Source of the DNA: Silurus meridionalis
Taxonomy: Eukaryota > Chordata > Actinopteri > Siluriformes > Siluridae
NCBI RefSeq assembly: GCF_014805685.1
Contig: NC_060902.1
Coordinates: forward strand, 3,218,786 to 3,282,785
DNA length: 64,000 nucleotides
Direction: 5' to 3'
The position numbers and the translations under genes were made by a program. Of this stretch, positions 25,601 to 41,747 are shown piece after piece; the stretch's first letter is position 1; each line of letters begins with the position of its first letter. The notes beneath the pieces were generated by a model, which was given only the letters and a program-made list of their open reading frames with translations, did not search any database and was not told the DNA's origin.

Positions 25601-27466
25601 CTAGTTAAAGTAAAGTGAACTTTTATTTCTAGCGCATCCAGAGACCCGCTGTTCAATTCTGTTCCTCGGATTTTGTGGTAGCAGATTTTAGAAAATCCAC
25701 ATATGGCTGGAAAAGTCAGGTGTCTCCATACTTTTGTCCATATAGTATATAATCTATGATCATGTTTAATCGATAACCCTAAAAGATATTATGTTAAATA
25801 TGGAATCCAAGTAGCCGAAAAAAACACACGGTAGCTTGTATCTGTCAATTTTACAAATAACACCGTGGCTCAGAAATTGCTGTGTTGTTTTTTTTTTTCC
25901 TTTCCCATTTCCCCCCACGCAGAAATGGCCAAGCAGATGAAGGTGAAGAAATTAAAGAATCTGAAAACTCTGGATTCCAAACCAGGTAAATTTGGCGCAT
26001 TCCTTTTTAAAACCATCTCGAATGCACTATTAAATGAAATAACAGTCTCGTTTTGCATGAACAGGTGTATACACTGCATACAAGCCTTTTCTGAACAAAG
26101 ATGACGACATCATTAAGCAGCTCCAGAAGGTATGCAAACATCATCACATCACACGTCGCCTCTTTGAGCTGCTTAAATATGGCTTCTACATGTCTAATTG
26201 TTCTCAGGGAGTTCAGCAGAAACGTCCATCCGAGGCCCAGAATGCCATTTTGCGTCGCTATTTCCTGGAACTGACGCAGAGCTTCATCATTCCCTTGGTG
26301 AGAAATCGCATAAGATGCCCGATTTATTATTTCAAACTGAGGATTTGAAAATGAGGGAATTTCCAGACTGGAAACTTTCCATAGGAATTAACTGGAATTC
26401 ATTGGAATAAACTGGGAATTTACAAAATTGCAAGTTAGCCAATAACAGGAATATATTCAAATACAGTTGAAAAAAATCTTGCAGGATTCTTTGGGTTAAA
26501 ACAACCAGATTTAGTGCAATTAAACTTGAATTTAATGAGGCCACACTCCCCTATATGCACCTTACGTTCCTCCATAACACAACACACACCATTTCTTAAA
26601 TCCTGCACACAAAATAATAAAATAAAATCGAGTATTAACTTAAATTGCATTGATTTCTTTTGTAAATCTGTATTTGTTTGCACGCATGTCAGCTTATGAC
26701 CAAAATGTTTTTGTATATAATACAGTTTGTCTAAATTTCCACAAATTTCTAATTTATTTCCATAAATTCCTGGTAAATTTCCAAAATTCCCCAGATGGAT
26801 TTTTCAATGGAAAGTTTTCGGACATTTTCCTCCAGCCTACTCCTGGTTACATTTGGCTGTAGCATGACGGCGATTTCAGTTCTCAAACAGGATTAATGTT
26901 TTATTCTTTATAACTGAAAATGATCTACGGACCAGGTTAGACTAGTCGGCCGCCTGATGCTATGATATGCAGCATCGTTATGGTTTCTGTAGATGACAGA
27001 CACACAAACACACTGTGATCACAGGTGAGAATCATCAGTCCATTACCTGTCAGTTCCCCCTTCCTCCTTTTAATCTACAGCTCACCTGCAATCACATCAC
27101 ATGAGCCTTTTCCCCCCTTTCCACCTGGAAGAAAACATCCTTGGGTACGGATGTATATTTGCTGACTAGGAGTAGATTTGATTGATTTGATGACGGAGTC
27201 CTGTAGGAAGGATGAAGGGGATCTGTAGGGCGTGTAAGACAGGCGATTTCTCATGTAGCTGTGAATAGAAGAAATAAAAGAAAAAAAGAAATGCAAAATG
27301 CAAAAGTCTGGTCATTTAGCTACAAATGTACTATTAGATTTTGTGTAGTGAAATAAAATGTTGCTTATTGATCTGTGAATGTCTGTTGTAGGAGCGCTAC
27401 GTGGCCAGCCTCATGCCTTTACAGAAAAGTATCTCTGCCTGGAAAGTAAGATATGTATTTATTACA

Positions 27467-27520
<54 letters not shown>

Positions 27521-29517
27521 AGTCCCGTCACTGTTTTCCGTTCTTAAGACTGTTTGGAGATCAGGCATAACATTAAGACATTATAACATTGAGCAGTGAA
27601 GTAAAAAACACTGATCTCTTCATCATGGCACCTGTTAGTGGGTGCGGTATTATTAAGCATGAGGATTTAAGCAACTTTAACAAATTGTAACGTCTAGACG
27701 ACAGGGTCAGAGCATCTCCAAAACTGCATTTCTTGTGGGATGTTCCCGGTCTGCAGTGTCAGTGTCTATCAATGTGCTCCAAGAAAGGAACAGTGGTGAA
27801 CCGGCGACTGGCACATGAGGTCCGATACAACAGACGAGCTCCTGTAGCTCCAAATGCTGAACAGGTTCATGCTGTTGATGCTCAACGGGTCAGGGCTGTT
27901 TGGGCAGCAAACAGCAAAAAAATATTAGACTCACAATGTTATGCCTGATCTGTGTATGTATATATATTTATATGCATATACATATGTTTTTTTTTTGCTG
28001 TGCACTTTTCTCAATTGTGTTGTGATGCATATGGTCTGAAAATCCAGGATTCGGTTCTTTCAAATTGGAAACAGACAGGTATTAGAATTTTGAAACATCA
28101 TTATTTCAATATTTTGAAATGCGTCGTACAAAGGTCAGATTTGACTCCTGCCTGATGTCTTCTATTGAATGTGCCAGGTTTTAGATAAGTGTTAATCCAA
28201 AACCTGGTTCTCTATTGTCCAGAAACGTGTCTCTAATTAATATACCTAGTTGGAACACACTACTCTGAACAGTTTAGGCATTAACACACCTGATTTAAAT
28301 AAAGATCTAATTAGCAACCCATACTCTGTTGAAGTTGGTGTGTTGGAGCTCTAAAGAGTACAAGCTGTTCTGTAGTACCAGGTTTGGGAGCAGGCGCCCC
28401 CTGGTGGTTGAATTAGTTATGAGATCATAGTAACTTCCTGCTCATTCTGCTGAATTTTAGTTTAGTTTACAATTTATTTGACACACTGTGATTATATTAA
28501 AGTTGTTAATGTTGAAGCACAGACAACACTCTGATGGATGGAGTCTGAAGAGGATCGTCAGGTTTTGCAAACATTTAAAGAGTCCATGCTCCCGCTTGAG
28601 TGCACAGTATCATTATAACGAAAAGGGGACGAACTACATACTTATACAAATATATATTTTTACTCAAGTTGTTGTCAATTAAATAATTAGTACAATTATA
28701 AATCTATCAGAGGTTTGGAGCTCACTGTTCATAAAATGAAGTTGGAGTTATTAGAAATGCTTCTACATACTTTTAACTCTTGCTGTTCTTTCTCTTCCTA
28801 TCTCATACGCATTCTTATTTTTGTTTTATTTTTTCTCCCCCCATCTCATCTCAGAGTCCTCCTCATCTCAAGCCTTTTGTACAGGAGGAGTTTATGAAGA
28901 CGCTGGAAAAGGCCGGACCTCAGCTCACATCTCGGCTCAAAGGGGACTGGATTGGTCTTTATAGGTACATTTATTTATTTAGTTATTTTTTATACCTACA
29001 AGCCAAAGTGGAAGTAAAGCCTTTAAATACACACAGTTCAGGCACCTTATTGCATTTGGTTGTGTTTTTGCATTTAAATATACACACAATCTTTTTGGAC
29101 AAAGCTTGTAGACACTCGACTATAAGGTTCATATGTACTTTTTGTGTTCAGAGCTCTGTAGCAGGAGATATTAACATTTGTGAACATCAACAGTTTACAA
29201 TGTGTAAACAAAAAAAATATATACAAATCAAATAAAATAGATTTAATTAATATTGATTAAAATAAGTCATTGATTAAATTGGCACGAATAAAATTGATGA
29301 AATACAATGACATAAATAGGAAAATTTAAAAAATGTACGTGTGTTAGACCTCATTTGGGTAATACAGATGTGTATATAAGTGTGTGTGTGTGTGTTATAA
29401 TTAATTACAATAAATAATATAACATTTTCTGAAGATATGATCTGCTTAACTGTTCTAATAATTTTTTTATTCATTCACATCCTCAATATGCGGAGCTGTC
29501 AGGATTTTCACCTTTTA

Positions 29518-29548
<31 letters not shown>

Positions 29549-30253
29549 CATTTTATTAGGCATCATGTGTATGCCCTTATGTTAATTTCTCTTTGCTATG
29601 TGTAAATGGCAAAGAATTGTCAAGGCATGATGTTTGTAAATATTAAGGTAAAACCACATATCCCCATATCGTTATATAACGAAGTTGATTCCCTTAAACA
29701 CTTTTCGCTTGACTAAATTAAACAGAGTCGTGGCAAATAATCCGAAACGTTCTTTTGTTCTTTTGGTCTCAGGCAATTCCTCAAGTCTCCCAACTTCGAC
29801 GGCTGGTTCAGAAACCGCAGGAAAGAGATGATTCAGAAGCTGGAGGCCCTGCATCTCGAGGCGCTTTGCGAAGAGGTTAGAACCGATCACATGTAACACA
29901 CTTTATGAAGATCTGTTATCTCTGAGCTCGTGTAAATCTCTGTCTCAGGATCTCCAACAACGCATTCAAAAACACACCGAAGTGGAGACTGTAGATCTTG
30001 TTCTCAAGCTGAAAGATAAACTGGTTGGTATTTTTATCATTTTTTTTTCTTTTGAATGCATCTTTTTGTCCTCCGCCTTAAACAACAAACCAAGCTTTTG
30101 CCTTTTCCCGGTGTTTTTCAGACGCAGGCTGAGCGAGAGAAGCTGCCGGTTGGAGCAGGAACGCTGGCCAAACTTCAAACCCACATCGACTCCATAATCC
30201 TCTCGCTTCCTGAGGACCTGCAAGGCATCCTGCACAAACCAGCCACGCCGTGA
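8302..30253 (+). CDS. dennd6a: DENN domain-containing protein 6A (20 coding exons, complete)
   Basis: DENND6A is the exchange factor for Rab14 on recycling endosomes, where it helps control ADAM10/N-cadherin traffic. Exons: 8302-8523, 10456-10494, 10600-10642, 16371-16483, 17316-17396, 19271-19376, 20336-20415, 20500-20559, 20655-20710, 22464-22586, 23324-23419, 24181-24275, 25923-25985, 26065-26129, 26208-26297, 27392-27445, 28855-28964, 29773-29875, 29949-30023, 30122-30253. All junctions are GT-AG and the phases agree. Together they give 1,806 nt, 601 residues plus stop, close to the roughly 608 of the human protein. Diagnostic blocks include [19 protein letters not shown] (upstream DENN, about residues 50-75), [39 protein letters not shown] (central DENN), [52 protein letters not shown] and the C-terminal LPEDLQGIL. 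The ATG at 8302 opens an acidic leader like that of the mammalian protein. No frameshift or stop was seen. Confidence 0.96.
8640..8694. repeat. TAGCT/TAGCA pentamer array
   Basis: About four TTAGC units followed by about five ATAGC units, in dennd6a intron 1. Confidence 0.9.
8812..8890. repeat. (GT)n(AT)n compound microsatellite
   Basis: About ten GT units followed by about 29 TA units, in dennd6a intron 1. Confidence 0.97.
8900..9550. repeat. pyrimidine-rich low-complexity tract with (TCTG)n core
   Basis: The plus strand is dominated by T, C and TCTG/TCTCT words; the regular (TCTG)n core is at 9118-9165. Long Cys/Leu/Ser/Val open frames (up to 165 codons) cover the tract in several frames at once, the signature of low complexity rather than coding. 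Confidence 0.85.
9860..10320 (+). mobile_element. Tc1-like derivative (family A)
   Basis: Left end CACTATAAAGACTAAAAGTA. The interior carries GAGTGGAAGATCTGCTATAGAGC, then ACCTTTAGGATGAATTG and CTTCCCAGAAGAGTGGAGG. These correspond to the C-terminal part of a Tc1 transposase (the S-P-D-L-N-P-I-E-H-L-W region). Stops throughout; non-autonomous. In dennd6a intron 1. Confidence 0.75.
10801..10838. repeat. (CA)n microsatellite
   Basis: About 19 CA units in dennd6a intron 3. Confidence 0.97.
11050..11345. mobile_element. possible non-autonomous DNA transposon
   Basis: Contains TGCGCATGAGCAAAACATAA, CCGCGAAAACAGAGCATTTC and TGCGTTTTCGGATGGAACCG, wording I associate with a CpG-bearing dispersed fish DNA element. 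The ends were not resolved. Confidence 0.35.
11346..13570. other. dennd6a intron 3, mostly without recognisable features
   Basis: No exon found. There is a small perfect inverted repeat at 12400-12421 and a CpG-richer patch near 12790-12960, with no coding match. Confidence 0.5.
13590..14345. mobile_element. two Tc1-like derivatives (family A) in inverted orientation
   Basis: 13590-13985 reads as the reverse complement of the family (CATTCCACATTTAATCCCAA, CTTCTGGGAAGATGTTCCAC, ATATGGCTGGAAATGTCAG). From about 13990 to 14345 the forward orientation follows (CCAAGTTGGAGGCACACAAG, CTTCCCAGAAGAGTGAAGG). The two copies meet at their 5' ends. Confidence 0.7.
15598..16140. mobile_element. rearranged Tc1-like derivative (family A)
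   Basis: 15598-15970 is in reverse orientation (TTGTGGTCACCTGACC, CATCTGGGAAGATTTTCCAC, ATGCTGGAACAGGTTTGAG). The forward-orientation 3' part then follows (GACCTCAACCCTACTGAAGA, GCACCCCAGGCCTCCTCACC). This is an inverted junction of two partial copies in dennd6a intron 3. Confidence 0.65.
16545..16647. repeat. (ATGT)n(GT)n(AT)n compound microsatellite
   Basis: Ends with about 40 TA units in dennd6a intron 4, about 60 bp after exon 4. It abuts the family C repeat. Confidence 0.97.
16648..17190. mobile_element. AT-associated dispersed repeat (family C), partial
   Basis: Begins at the edge of the (AT)n tract with TTAGGGTTGTCAATCAAATA. It contains TGTTTCCACACGGACGG and GATGTGTGCA, matched in reverse complement near 35500, and GCGCTGCGTTAATCGTGCG. 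Contains no exon. Confidence 0.6.
17397..18400. other. dennd6a intron 5, no recognisable feature
   Basis: No exon or RNA gene recognised. An 81-codon open frame at 17819-18064 lacks any family resemblance. Confidence 0.5.
18403..18914 (+). mobile_element. Tc1-like derivative (family A), both ends present
   Basis: Left end CACTGTGGACAAAAGTATTG; right end CCACAAACTTTTGTCCAAAT followed by TGTG, an imperfect inverted terminal pair. About 512 bp long. The interior has remnants of the C-terminal transposase region. The best-bounded copy of this family in the window. Confidence 0.8.
19633..20115 (+). mobile_element. Tc1-like derivative (family A)
   Basis: Left part TGGACAAATGTAATGGGACA, right part GGTGTCCACAAACTTTCACC then GTATAGTG. 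In dennd6a intron 6; several short open frames inside it are remnants only. Confidence 0.75.
20816..21885. other. dennd6a intron 9, first half
   Basis: No exon recognised. Sequence around 21120-21420 looks repeat-like but I could not assign it. Confidence 0.4.
21886..22075 (-). mobile_element. Tc1-like fragment (family B)
   Basis: Starts ACTGATCATAACATTATGAC, then CTGCCAAAACAGTCCTGACC and CAAACTCGCTCAAATCCTTA, the reverse complement of the family B ends and helix-turn-helix region. Confidence 0.7.
22810..23086 (+). mobile_element. Tc1-like fragment (family A), 5' truncated
   Basis: Contains GAGTGGCCTGCTATAGAGCT, CATCTTCCCAAAAGAGTGAA and the right end CCAGGTGTCCCAAAACATTT followed by AGTGT. 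In dennd6a intron 10. Confidence 0.7.
24572..25048 (+). mobile_element. Tc1-like derivative (family A)
   Basis: Contains CCTGTTCCAGCATGGCAATG, GAGTGGCCTGCTATAGAGCT and CATCTTCCCAGAAGACTTGA; right end ACTTTTGGAAATAGTGTG. In dennd6a intron 12, shortly after a (GGAT)n tract at 24397-24423. Confidence 0.72.
25331..25748 (-). mobile_element. Tc1-like derivative (family A), reverse orientation
   Basis: Left ACCATATAGACAAAAGTTTG and right CATACTTTTGTCCATATAGT form the terminal inverted pair. The interior is reverse-complement family A. Same intron as the preceding copy, in opposite orientation. Confidence 0.75.
26298..27391. other. dennd6a intron 15, no recognisable feature
   Basis: No exon or clear repeat assigned. 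Several TTCC-AAATTCC motifs with dyad symmetry occur at 26340-26420 and 26740-26815 (AATTTCCAAAATTCC), giving local inverted-repeat character. Confidence 0.4.
27470..27518. repeat. (CA)n microsatellite
   Basis: About 24 CA units in dennd6a intron 16. Confidence 0.97.
27559..27955 (+). mobile_element. Tc1-like deletion derivative (family B)
   Basis: Ends AGATCAGGCATAACATTA and GTTATGCCTGATCTGTGTA form inverted termini. The interior retains part of the helix-turn-helix coding region (frame [13 protein letters not shown]) but no DDE domain. Confidence 0.85.
28965..29772. other. dennd6a intron 17
   Basis: AT-rich with short (GT)n near 29382 and (GACA)n at 29521-29548; otherwise nothing seen. 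Confidence 0.5.
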
Positions 30254-30917
30254 CTTCCCCCGAACACAAACTCTACCGAGGACGAGGCGACCGAGTCCAT
30301 CACGGGTTTGGGGTTTGAGTTAAACACCACGACCGCTCCACGTGTGCACATTTTTCTGCAAACGCAGATTCAACGAGCTGAACTGTGCTGCAATGCTGGC
30401 ATTGCCCGAGCTCAGACGAGGCGGAAATCAGCCTGATGAGGTGTATCGATGACTCTTCGTGTCTCACTATGTGAGCCATGTTTGCTTGTTTTTAAACATG
30501 GAGATAAACTAAGTTGGACAAGAACCACTATAAATGAATCTAAAGTGATGTTTAATGCAGTGTGGTCTAGATTTCAGGTTCTCTATTGTCCAGAAACCTG
30601 TCTTTTTATTAATAGGTATCAATGACAAGTCTGGAATGAAGAGACGCGGGTTTGTTTGATGAAGTTGACCGTGATTTAATACGTAATAATTTCATTCAGA
30701 ATGATCAACACTAACAGAAGACTCACGTGTCCTGTGACATCAGGGACGATCTGACACTTCATACTGTTATATCAGAGGGTGCCATGCAACGTGTACGCCT
30801 TCTTATCATTAATGAGTGTGAAATCTTGCCTTTTTTTTTTTAAATTGATTGCAAGTATTTTCTTTTAAAGTAATGAATATATTCAGAGTAAAAGAAAAAA
30901 AATATCATTGCCTTCAC
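30254..30917. other. dennd6a 3' UTR and flank
   Basis: Follows the dennd6a stop. A stretch at 30575-30610 (CAGGTTCTCTATTGTCCAGA) is nearly repeated at 28205-28235 (CCTGGTTCTCTATTGTCCAG), so a dispersed repeat overlaps the region. No nearby consensus polyadenylation signal is convincing. Confidence 0.4.
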
Positions 30918-31104
30918 CAGTGGTGTCCAATCTTTTACACAAAGGGTTCGTGTGGGTGCAGGTTTTCATTCCCACCTATCAAAGGCCACGCAAACAAAAA
31001 TGAAAATCGTTATATACAAACAGAGAGAATTTGGTGTGGACTCGTGTGGTCGGAATGAAAACCTGCACCCACACCGGCCCTTTGTGGCAAAAATTGGACA
31101 CTTC
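30918..31104. mobile_element. hairpin MITE with inverted arms of about 55 bp
   Basis: The left arm holds GTGTCCAATCTTTTACACAA then GTGTGGGTGCAGGTTTTCAT. The right arm is its reverse complement (ATGAAAACCTGCACCCACAC, then AATTGGACAC). A short loop separates them. No coding capacity. Confidence 0.75.
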
Positions 31105-31140
31105 TGAACCACAGGATCTTATTTCATGTCCCGGGTACTT

Positions 31141-31653
31141 TGCACCGACCAGGCATTACGTTACTACGTTATAACAATATGACCAGTGAGTAATAAAAAA
31201 ACCCCACTGGTATCTCTTCATCATGGCACCTGCTAGTGGGTTGGATTTATGAGGCAGCAAGGGAACATTTTGTCCTCAAAGTTGATGTTAGAAGCAGGAA
31301 AAATGGTCAAGCGTCAGGATTTGAGTGAGTTTAACAAATTGTGATGTCTAGACGTCTGGGTCAGAGCGTCTCCAAAACCGAATCTTGTGGGATGTTCCCG
31401 GTCTACAGTGGTCAGTATCTATCAAAAGTGCGCCATGGAAGGAACCGTGGTGAACCAGCGACAGGCTCATTAATGCGCGTGTGGAGCGAAGGCTGGTCCG
31501 TGTGATCCGATCCAACAGACGAGCTCCAGTAGCTCAAAACGCTGAAGTTGTTCATGCTGTTAATGCTTGATTGGTCACGACTGTTTTGGCAGCAAAAGGG
31601 GGGACCGACAATATTAGTCAGGTGGTCATAATGTTAAGCCTGATCAGTGTATA
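31141..31653 (+). mobile_element. Tc1-like deletion derivative (family B)
   Basis: Contains GACCAGGCATTACGTTACTA, CATCATGGCACCTGCTAGTG, CAGTGGTCAGTATCTATCAA and the right end GTTAAGCCTGATCAGTGTAT. Helix-turn-helix remnant with disabling changes; no catalytic domain. Confidence 0.85.
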
Positions 31654-36470
<4,817 letters not shown>

Positions 36471-36639
36471 GGTGAAAAGCTGAAAAAAACAGAAATGCTG
36501 GTAGAGAATGTTCAGAAGCTCTGGGGGTCTCTGTCGGTGTCTCTCCTTGTCTCTTTTTATCAGTGTCTCTTTCTCTCAGTGTCTCTCTGTGTCTCTCTGT
36601 GAGTCTCTCTCAGGGTCTCTTTCTGTCAGTGTATCTCAG

Positions 36640-36710
36640 TCTCTCGGTTTATATAGGGAGTTGCGCACCTGCTTGCTTTCGCTTTGCTCAGTTGACACGC
36701 GCGCGCTTCC

Positions 36711-36766
<56 letters not shown>

Positions 36767-36835
36767 GCAGGGAAGTTTCGTGGCAGGCAAGTCCAACGCG
36801 TTCCAAATGGCGTCACTTCCCAGTTTCGAAAGATG
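36640..36835 (-). promoter_or_regulatory. promoter module of the minus-strand arf gene
   Basis: Reading towards the gene on the minus strand: TGACGCCAT (36807-36815), then GGAACGCGTTGGACTTG. After a (CA)n insertion at 36713-36761 come GTTGGAAGCGCGCGCGTGTC, an IRF-core-like GCAAAGCGAAAGCAAG (36672-36687) and a TATA box CTATATAAA (36648-36656). The TATA lies about 180 bp upstream of the ATG. Every block except the (CA)n is repeated, inverted, upstream of the plus copy at 38143-38300. Confidence 0.7.
36713..36761. repeat. (CA)n microsatellite
   Basis: About 24 CA units splitting the promoter module of the minus-strand arf gene. Confidence 0.97.
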
Positions 36836-36849
36836 TTTTTGAGTTTGAA

Positions 36850-36863
36850 ATAATAATAATAAC

Positions 36864-36910
<47 letters not shown>

Positions 36911-36935
36911 GCATAAGCATAAGCATAATAATCAA

Positions 36936-36989
<54 letters not shown>

Positions 36990-36994
36990 TAAAA

Positions 36995-37083
<89 letters not shown>
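36850..37083. repeat. (TAA)n-(AT)n-(AT)n-(TTA)n quasi-palindrome
   Basis: A TAA array at 36850-36910, AT arrays at 36942-36986 and 37001-37047, and a TTA array at 37055-37083 are arranged symmetrically around about 36995. The two halves are close to reverse complements, so this could extrude a long cruciform. It sits between the divergent arf genes. Confidence 0.9.
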
Positions 37084-37239
37084 TTTATTAAGTGAAAGAA
37101 CACGTATGGGATATTTATATATGCTTACAACTACTGTACAAATCCAAACAGGCTCTCAGGAACACCGTCCCAGGAAAGAGTGACCAAGAGCTACTTCTGC
37201 TGGATAGGTTTATTAGAATTAAAAGCCATAGAAATCACT

Positions 37240-37445
37240 GATTCTCATAAATGCTTCTAGGTGTTCAAGTGGCAAATATATTTCAGAGTTTTCACTGTCC
37301 AGAGGAGACTGTGTGACTCAGGACTTCATGGTCAAATTGCACCCAAGAAACCATTACTTTATAAGAACAAAAAGCAGAAGAGATTTGCTTGGACCAAGAA
37401 ACATGAGAAATGGACATTAGATCAACTGGGAAAAAATCAAAAGAA
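37240..37445 (+). pseudogene. Tc1-like transposase fragment
   Basis: The frame from 37261 includes VFTVQRRLCDSGLHGQIAPK, then KKQKRFAWTKKHEKWTLDQL. This matches the second helix-turn-helix and the linker just before the first catalytic Asp of Tc1 transposases. Only this piece survives, in the spacer between the divergent arf genes. Confidence 0.8.
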
Positions 37446-37492
37446 TTTTTTTTACAAATAATAATAATTAAAAATAAAATAAAAATAAATAA

Positions 37493-37498
<6 letters not shown>

Positions 37499-37575
<77 letters not shown>

Positions 37576-37594
37576 CGTGTGTGTGTGTGTGTGT
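37499..37594. repeat. (AT)n(GT)n compound microsatellite
   Basis: About 30 AT units then about 17 GT units (one interruption) in the arf-arf spacer. Confidence 0.97.
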
Positions 37595-37951
37595 TGTTTT
37601 AATATTTTTTTATATTTCATTAGGGATAAACTTATAGGGACTAATATATTATGCTAGAATGAACATTCACAATCTATTTCATTCTGTAAAGCTGCTTTGA
37701 GCATTACAACAAGCATTTTAAAAATATCAGATTAAATTCAATTTGGCTATAAAATCACATAAGGACATAACATTTTTACATTAAATCACATTCTATCAAC
37801 TTTTTGTTTTGTTTTAAGTAACAAACAACTTTGATTTTTATCAATGTAATTGAACTTGATTTAAAAATGAGGAAACTACACATTCATTTGACGTTATTTT
37901 TATATAAAAAAATTAAAATAAAATAAAAAAATAAATACATTAATACAAATA

Positions 37952-37956
<5 letters not shown>

Positions 37957-38020
<64 letters not shown>
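37957..38020. repeat. (AT)n microsatellite
   Basis: About 31 AT units roughly 130 bp upstream of the promoter of the plus-strand arf gene. Confidence 0.97.
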
Positions 38021-38023
<3 letters not shown>

Positions 38024-38135
38024 AAGCCGCAAACAAGTCGTCACTTCACAGTAGGATTATTTGTTTGTTTGTTTGTTTGTTTAAATAAATAAATAAATGG
38101 CACTCATAATTAATATCAGCTCTAATACAGGCCCT

Positions 38136-38300
38136 GATTGGTCCGCAGGAAGTGACGCAATTTGGACCGCGTTGGATTTGACTGGAGAAAAGCGTCCTGC
38201 ACGCGAGTGCGCGTTGGAAGCGCGCGCGTGTCCCTGTTTCCGTATTCAACTCAAAGCGAAAGCGAGCGCGCTCACGGTATATAAGTCAGGGAGCGTGGCT
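38136..38300 (+). promoter_or_regulatory. promoter module of the plus-strand arf gene
   Basis: In order: inverted CCAAT box GATTGG (38136-38141); TGACGCAAT (38153-38161), a bZIP half-site joined to a C/EBP-like half-site; GGACCGCGTTGGATTTG; GTTGGAAGCGCGCGCGTGTC; an IRF-core-like CAAAGCGAAAGCGAG (38252-38266); and a TATA box TATATAAG (38278-38285), about 105 bp before the ATG. The same order is found inverted upstream of the minus copy. Confidence 0.72.
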
Positions 38301-38388
38301 TTTCTCCTCACACACACACACACACACACCGAGAGCAACATCTGAGGAGGAACAGATTTCTGAGTCTGACAGCTTTTCTCTGTGTACA

Positions 38389-40123
<1,735 letters not shown>

Positions 40124-40136
40124 AATTATAAGAAAA

Positions 40137-40142
40137 AATAAA
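40137..40142 (+). terminator. polyadenylation signal of the plus-strand arf gene
   Basis: AATAAA 14 bp after the stop codon; further AATAAA copies follow within about 100 bp, so the 3' end may vary. Confidence 0.5.
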
Positions 40143-40259
40143 TGTACTCTCCAAATAAAAAAAATATAAAATTCATTGCACTAAATAAATGTATATGGAA
40201 GTATACTGTACTGATGTGCCAATAAATAATATGTAATTTATTTAATATATAATACTATA

Positions 40260-41260
40260 ATTTTTATTGTAGCTATTTTATTGTAGAGCCTTTCTTTATC
40301 TTGTATCTCGCAATATTTTATATTTATTTAATATATGTTATATTCTTAGTTCCTGGGATTTTGCTTTACAAATGGCTGAAAATTTACAAAAATTATATGG
40401 AAATAAATATTTTTTAAAATATCATTGTGGTCAGAGTGTTTTTTTTTTCCTGGGGTTCATTCGATTTTAATGATCAATACTAGCATTTTATAATAGTTTT
40501 TAATTTTTTTAAATTTTTTTTATGTTTTTTACTTACAGACATGGATTTTAAACAATCACAGTCATTAAATACACCAAGAAATCTTCCCTTCATTATGTAT
40601 AAATGTAGAAAGTTGTAGAGCTGTCTTTATAAAACCTTGAGCTGTGAGCTAGATATTATTTCTTCATGCTTGAACACACAAAGCTTCAAAGGCCTGACTA
40701 GAGTTGTGAATAATTGTGGAATAAATTTTATGTCCAATTTCCATTTTTTTCTCCTCTTCAGTTGGAACCCACTCATTGCAGCTGACTCATTGTAGCTCCA
40801 CATAATTCATGTAAAAATTCATGAGGTCACTGTGGAGGGTTAAACTCAAGAACCCTAAAGATGGATTGCAATTGGAATTTAAATAATATAAACAGTTTGC
40901 TATAATGGATTGGGACTACGGTTGTCATGAATTTATTTTTTTTTTACATCCAAGCTGATAACCTCACCCATGTTGGAACTCATCATTATTATATGGATGT
41001 TTGGTGGGATCCATATGGGAGTCTGGATCCTGAAATATGGTCTACAATGTGGTATCGCACATTTTAATGCAATCCCCAAAACCACTTCAGCCTTTGAATT
41101 TTGTTAACCTGGACCTGTGTTCTGTGGATCAAAAACTCTGGAATAATGAGCTATTCACCTTAAAAACAAAGCCACATGCAAACTAACCAGCTGAACCGAA
41201 TCTGTCATAACTCAGTGCCACTGTTTTGTATAACTTCGTTGCATTCTCCCTGCACCAACG
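40260..41260. other. intergenic, no gene seen
   Basis: AT-rich flank of the plus arf gene. Sequence around 40320-40420 is matched by the flank of the broken third arf copy (42830-42920), which marks the end of the duplicated unit. Confidence 0.5.
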
Positions 41261-41261
41261 T

Positions 41262-41463
41262 GTTCAATGAGGTTGAGTTCAAAGATCCATGTCAACTCAA
41301 GTTCTTCCACACACTTCGATCCCATGAACAACCATATCTTCATGGAGCTGGCTTTGTACACAGGAGCATTGTCATTGCTGGAACAGGTTTGAGTCTCCTA
41401 GATCAAGTGAAGGGAAAATGTAATGCTAGCAGGTGCAAATACAATTGTGTGCCTCCAACCTTC
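41262..41463 (-). mobile_element. Tc1-like fragment (family A)
   Basis: CATGGAGCTGGCTTTGTACA, GGAACAGGTTTGAGTCTCCT and AATTGTGTGCCTCCAACC are the reverse complement of the family A left half. The right edge is a (CA)n tract. Confidence 0.65.
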
Positions 41464-41472
41464 TGAAACATA

Positions 41473-41557
<85 letters not shown>

Positions 41558-41567
41558 ACACAGACAC
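41473..41567. repeat. (CA)n microsatellite
   Basis: About 39 CA units followed by two CAGACACA variants. Confidence 0.97.
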
Positions 41568-41684
41568 ACAGCAGATGCTGTTTAAACCGCATTGGATTTG
41601 ACTGGAGAAAAGCTTCCTGCGCGTGTCCCTGTTTCCGGGTTCATCTCACAGCAAAAGCTGGACAAGGCGGCTCTTCTCCACACA

Positions 41685-41689
<5 letters not shown>

Positions 41690-41743
<54 letters not shown>
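41690..41743. repeat. (CA)n microsatellite
   Basis: About 27 CA units in the leader of the broken arf copy, at the position of a shorter CA run in the plus gene (38311-38329). Confidence 0.97.

Positions 41744-41747
<4 letters not shown>

Noticed and set aside
36508..37095. 195-codon plus-strand frame upstream of the arf pair
   Set aside because: Built from (TCTC)n, (CA)n, (TAA)n and (AT)n repeats; not coding.
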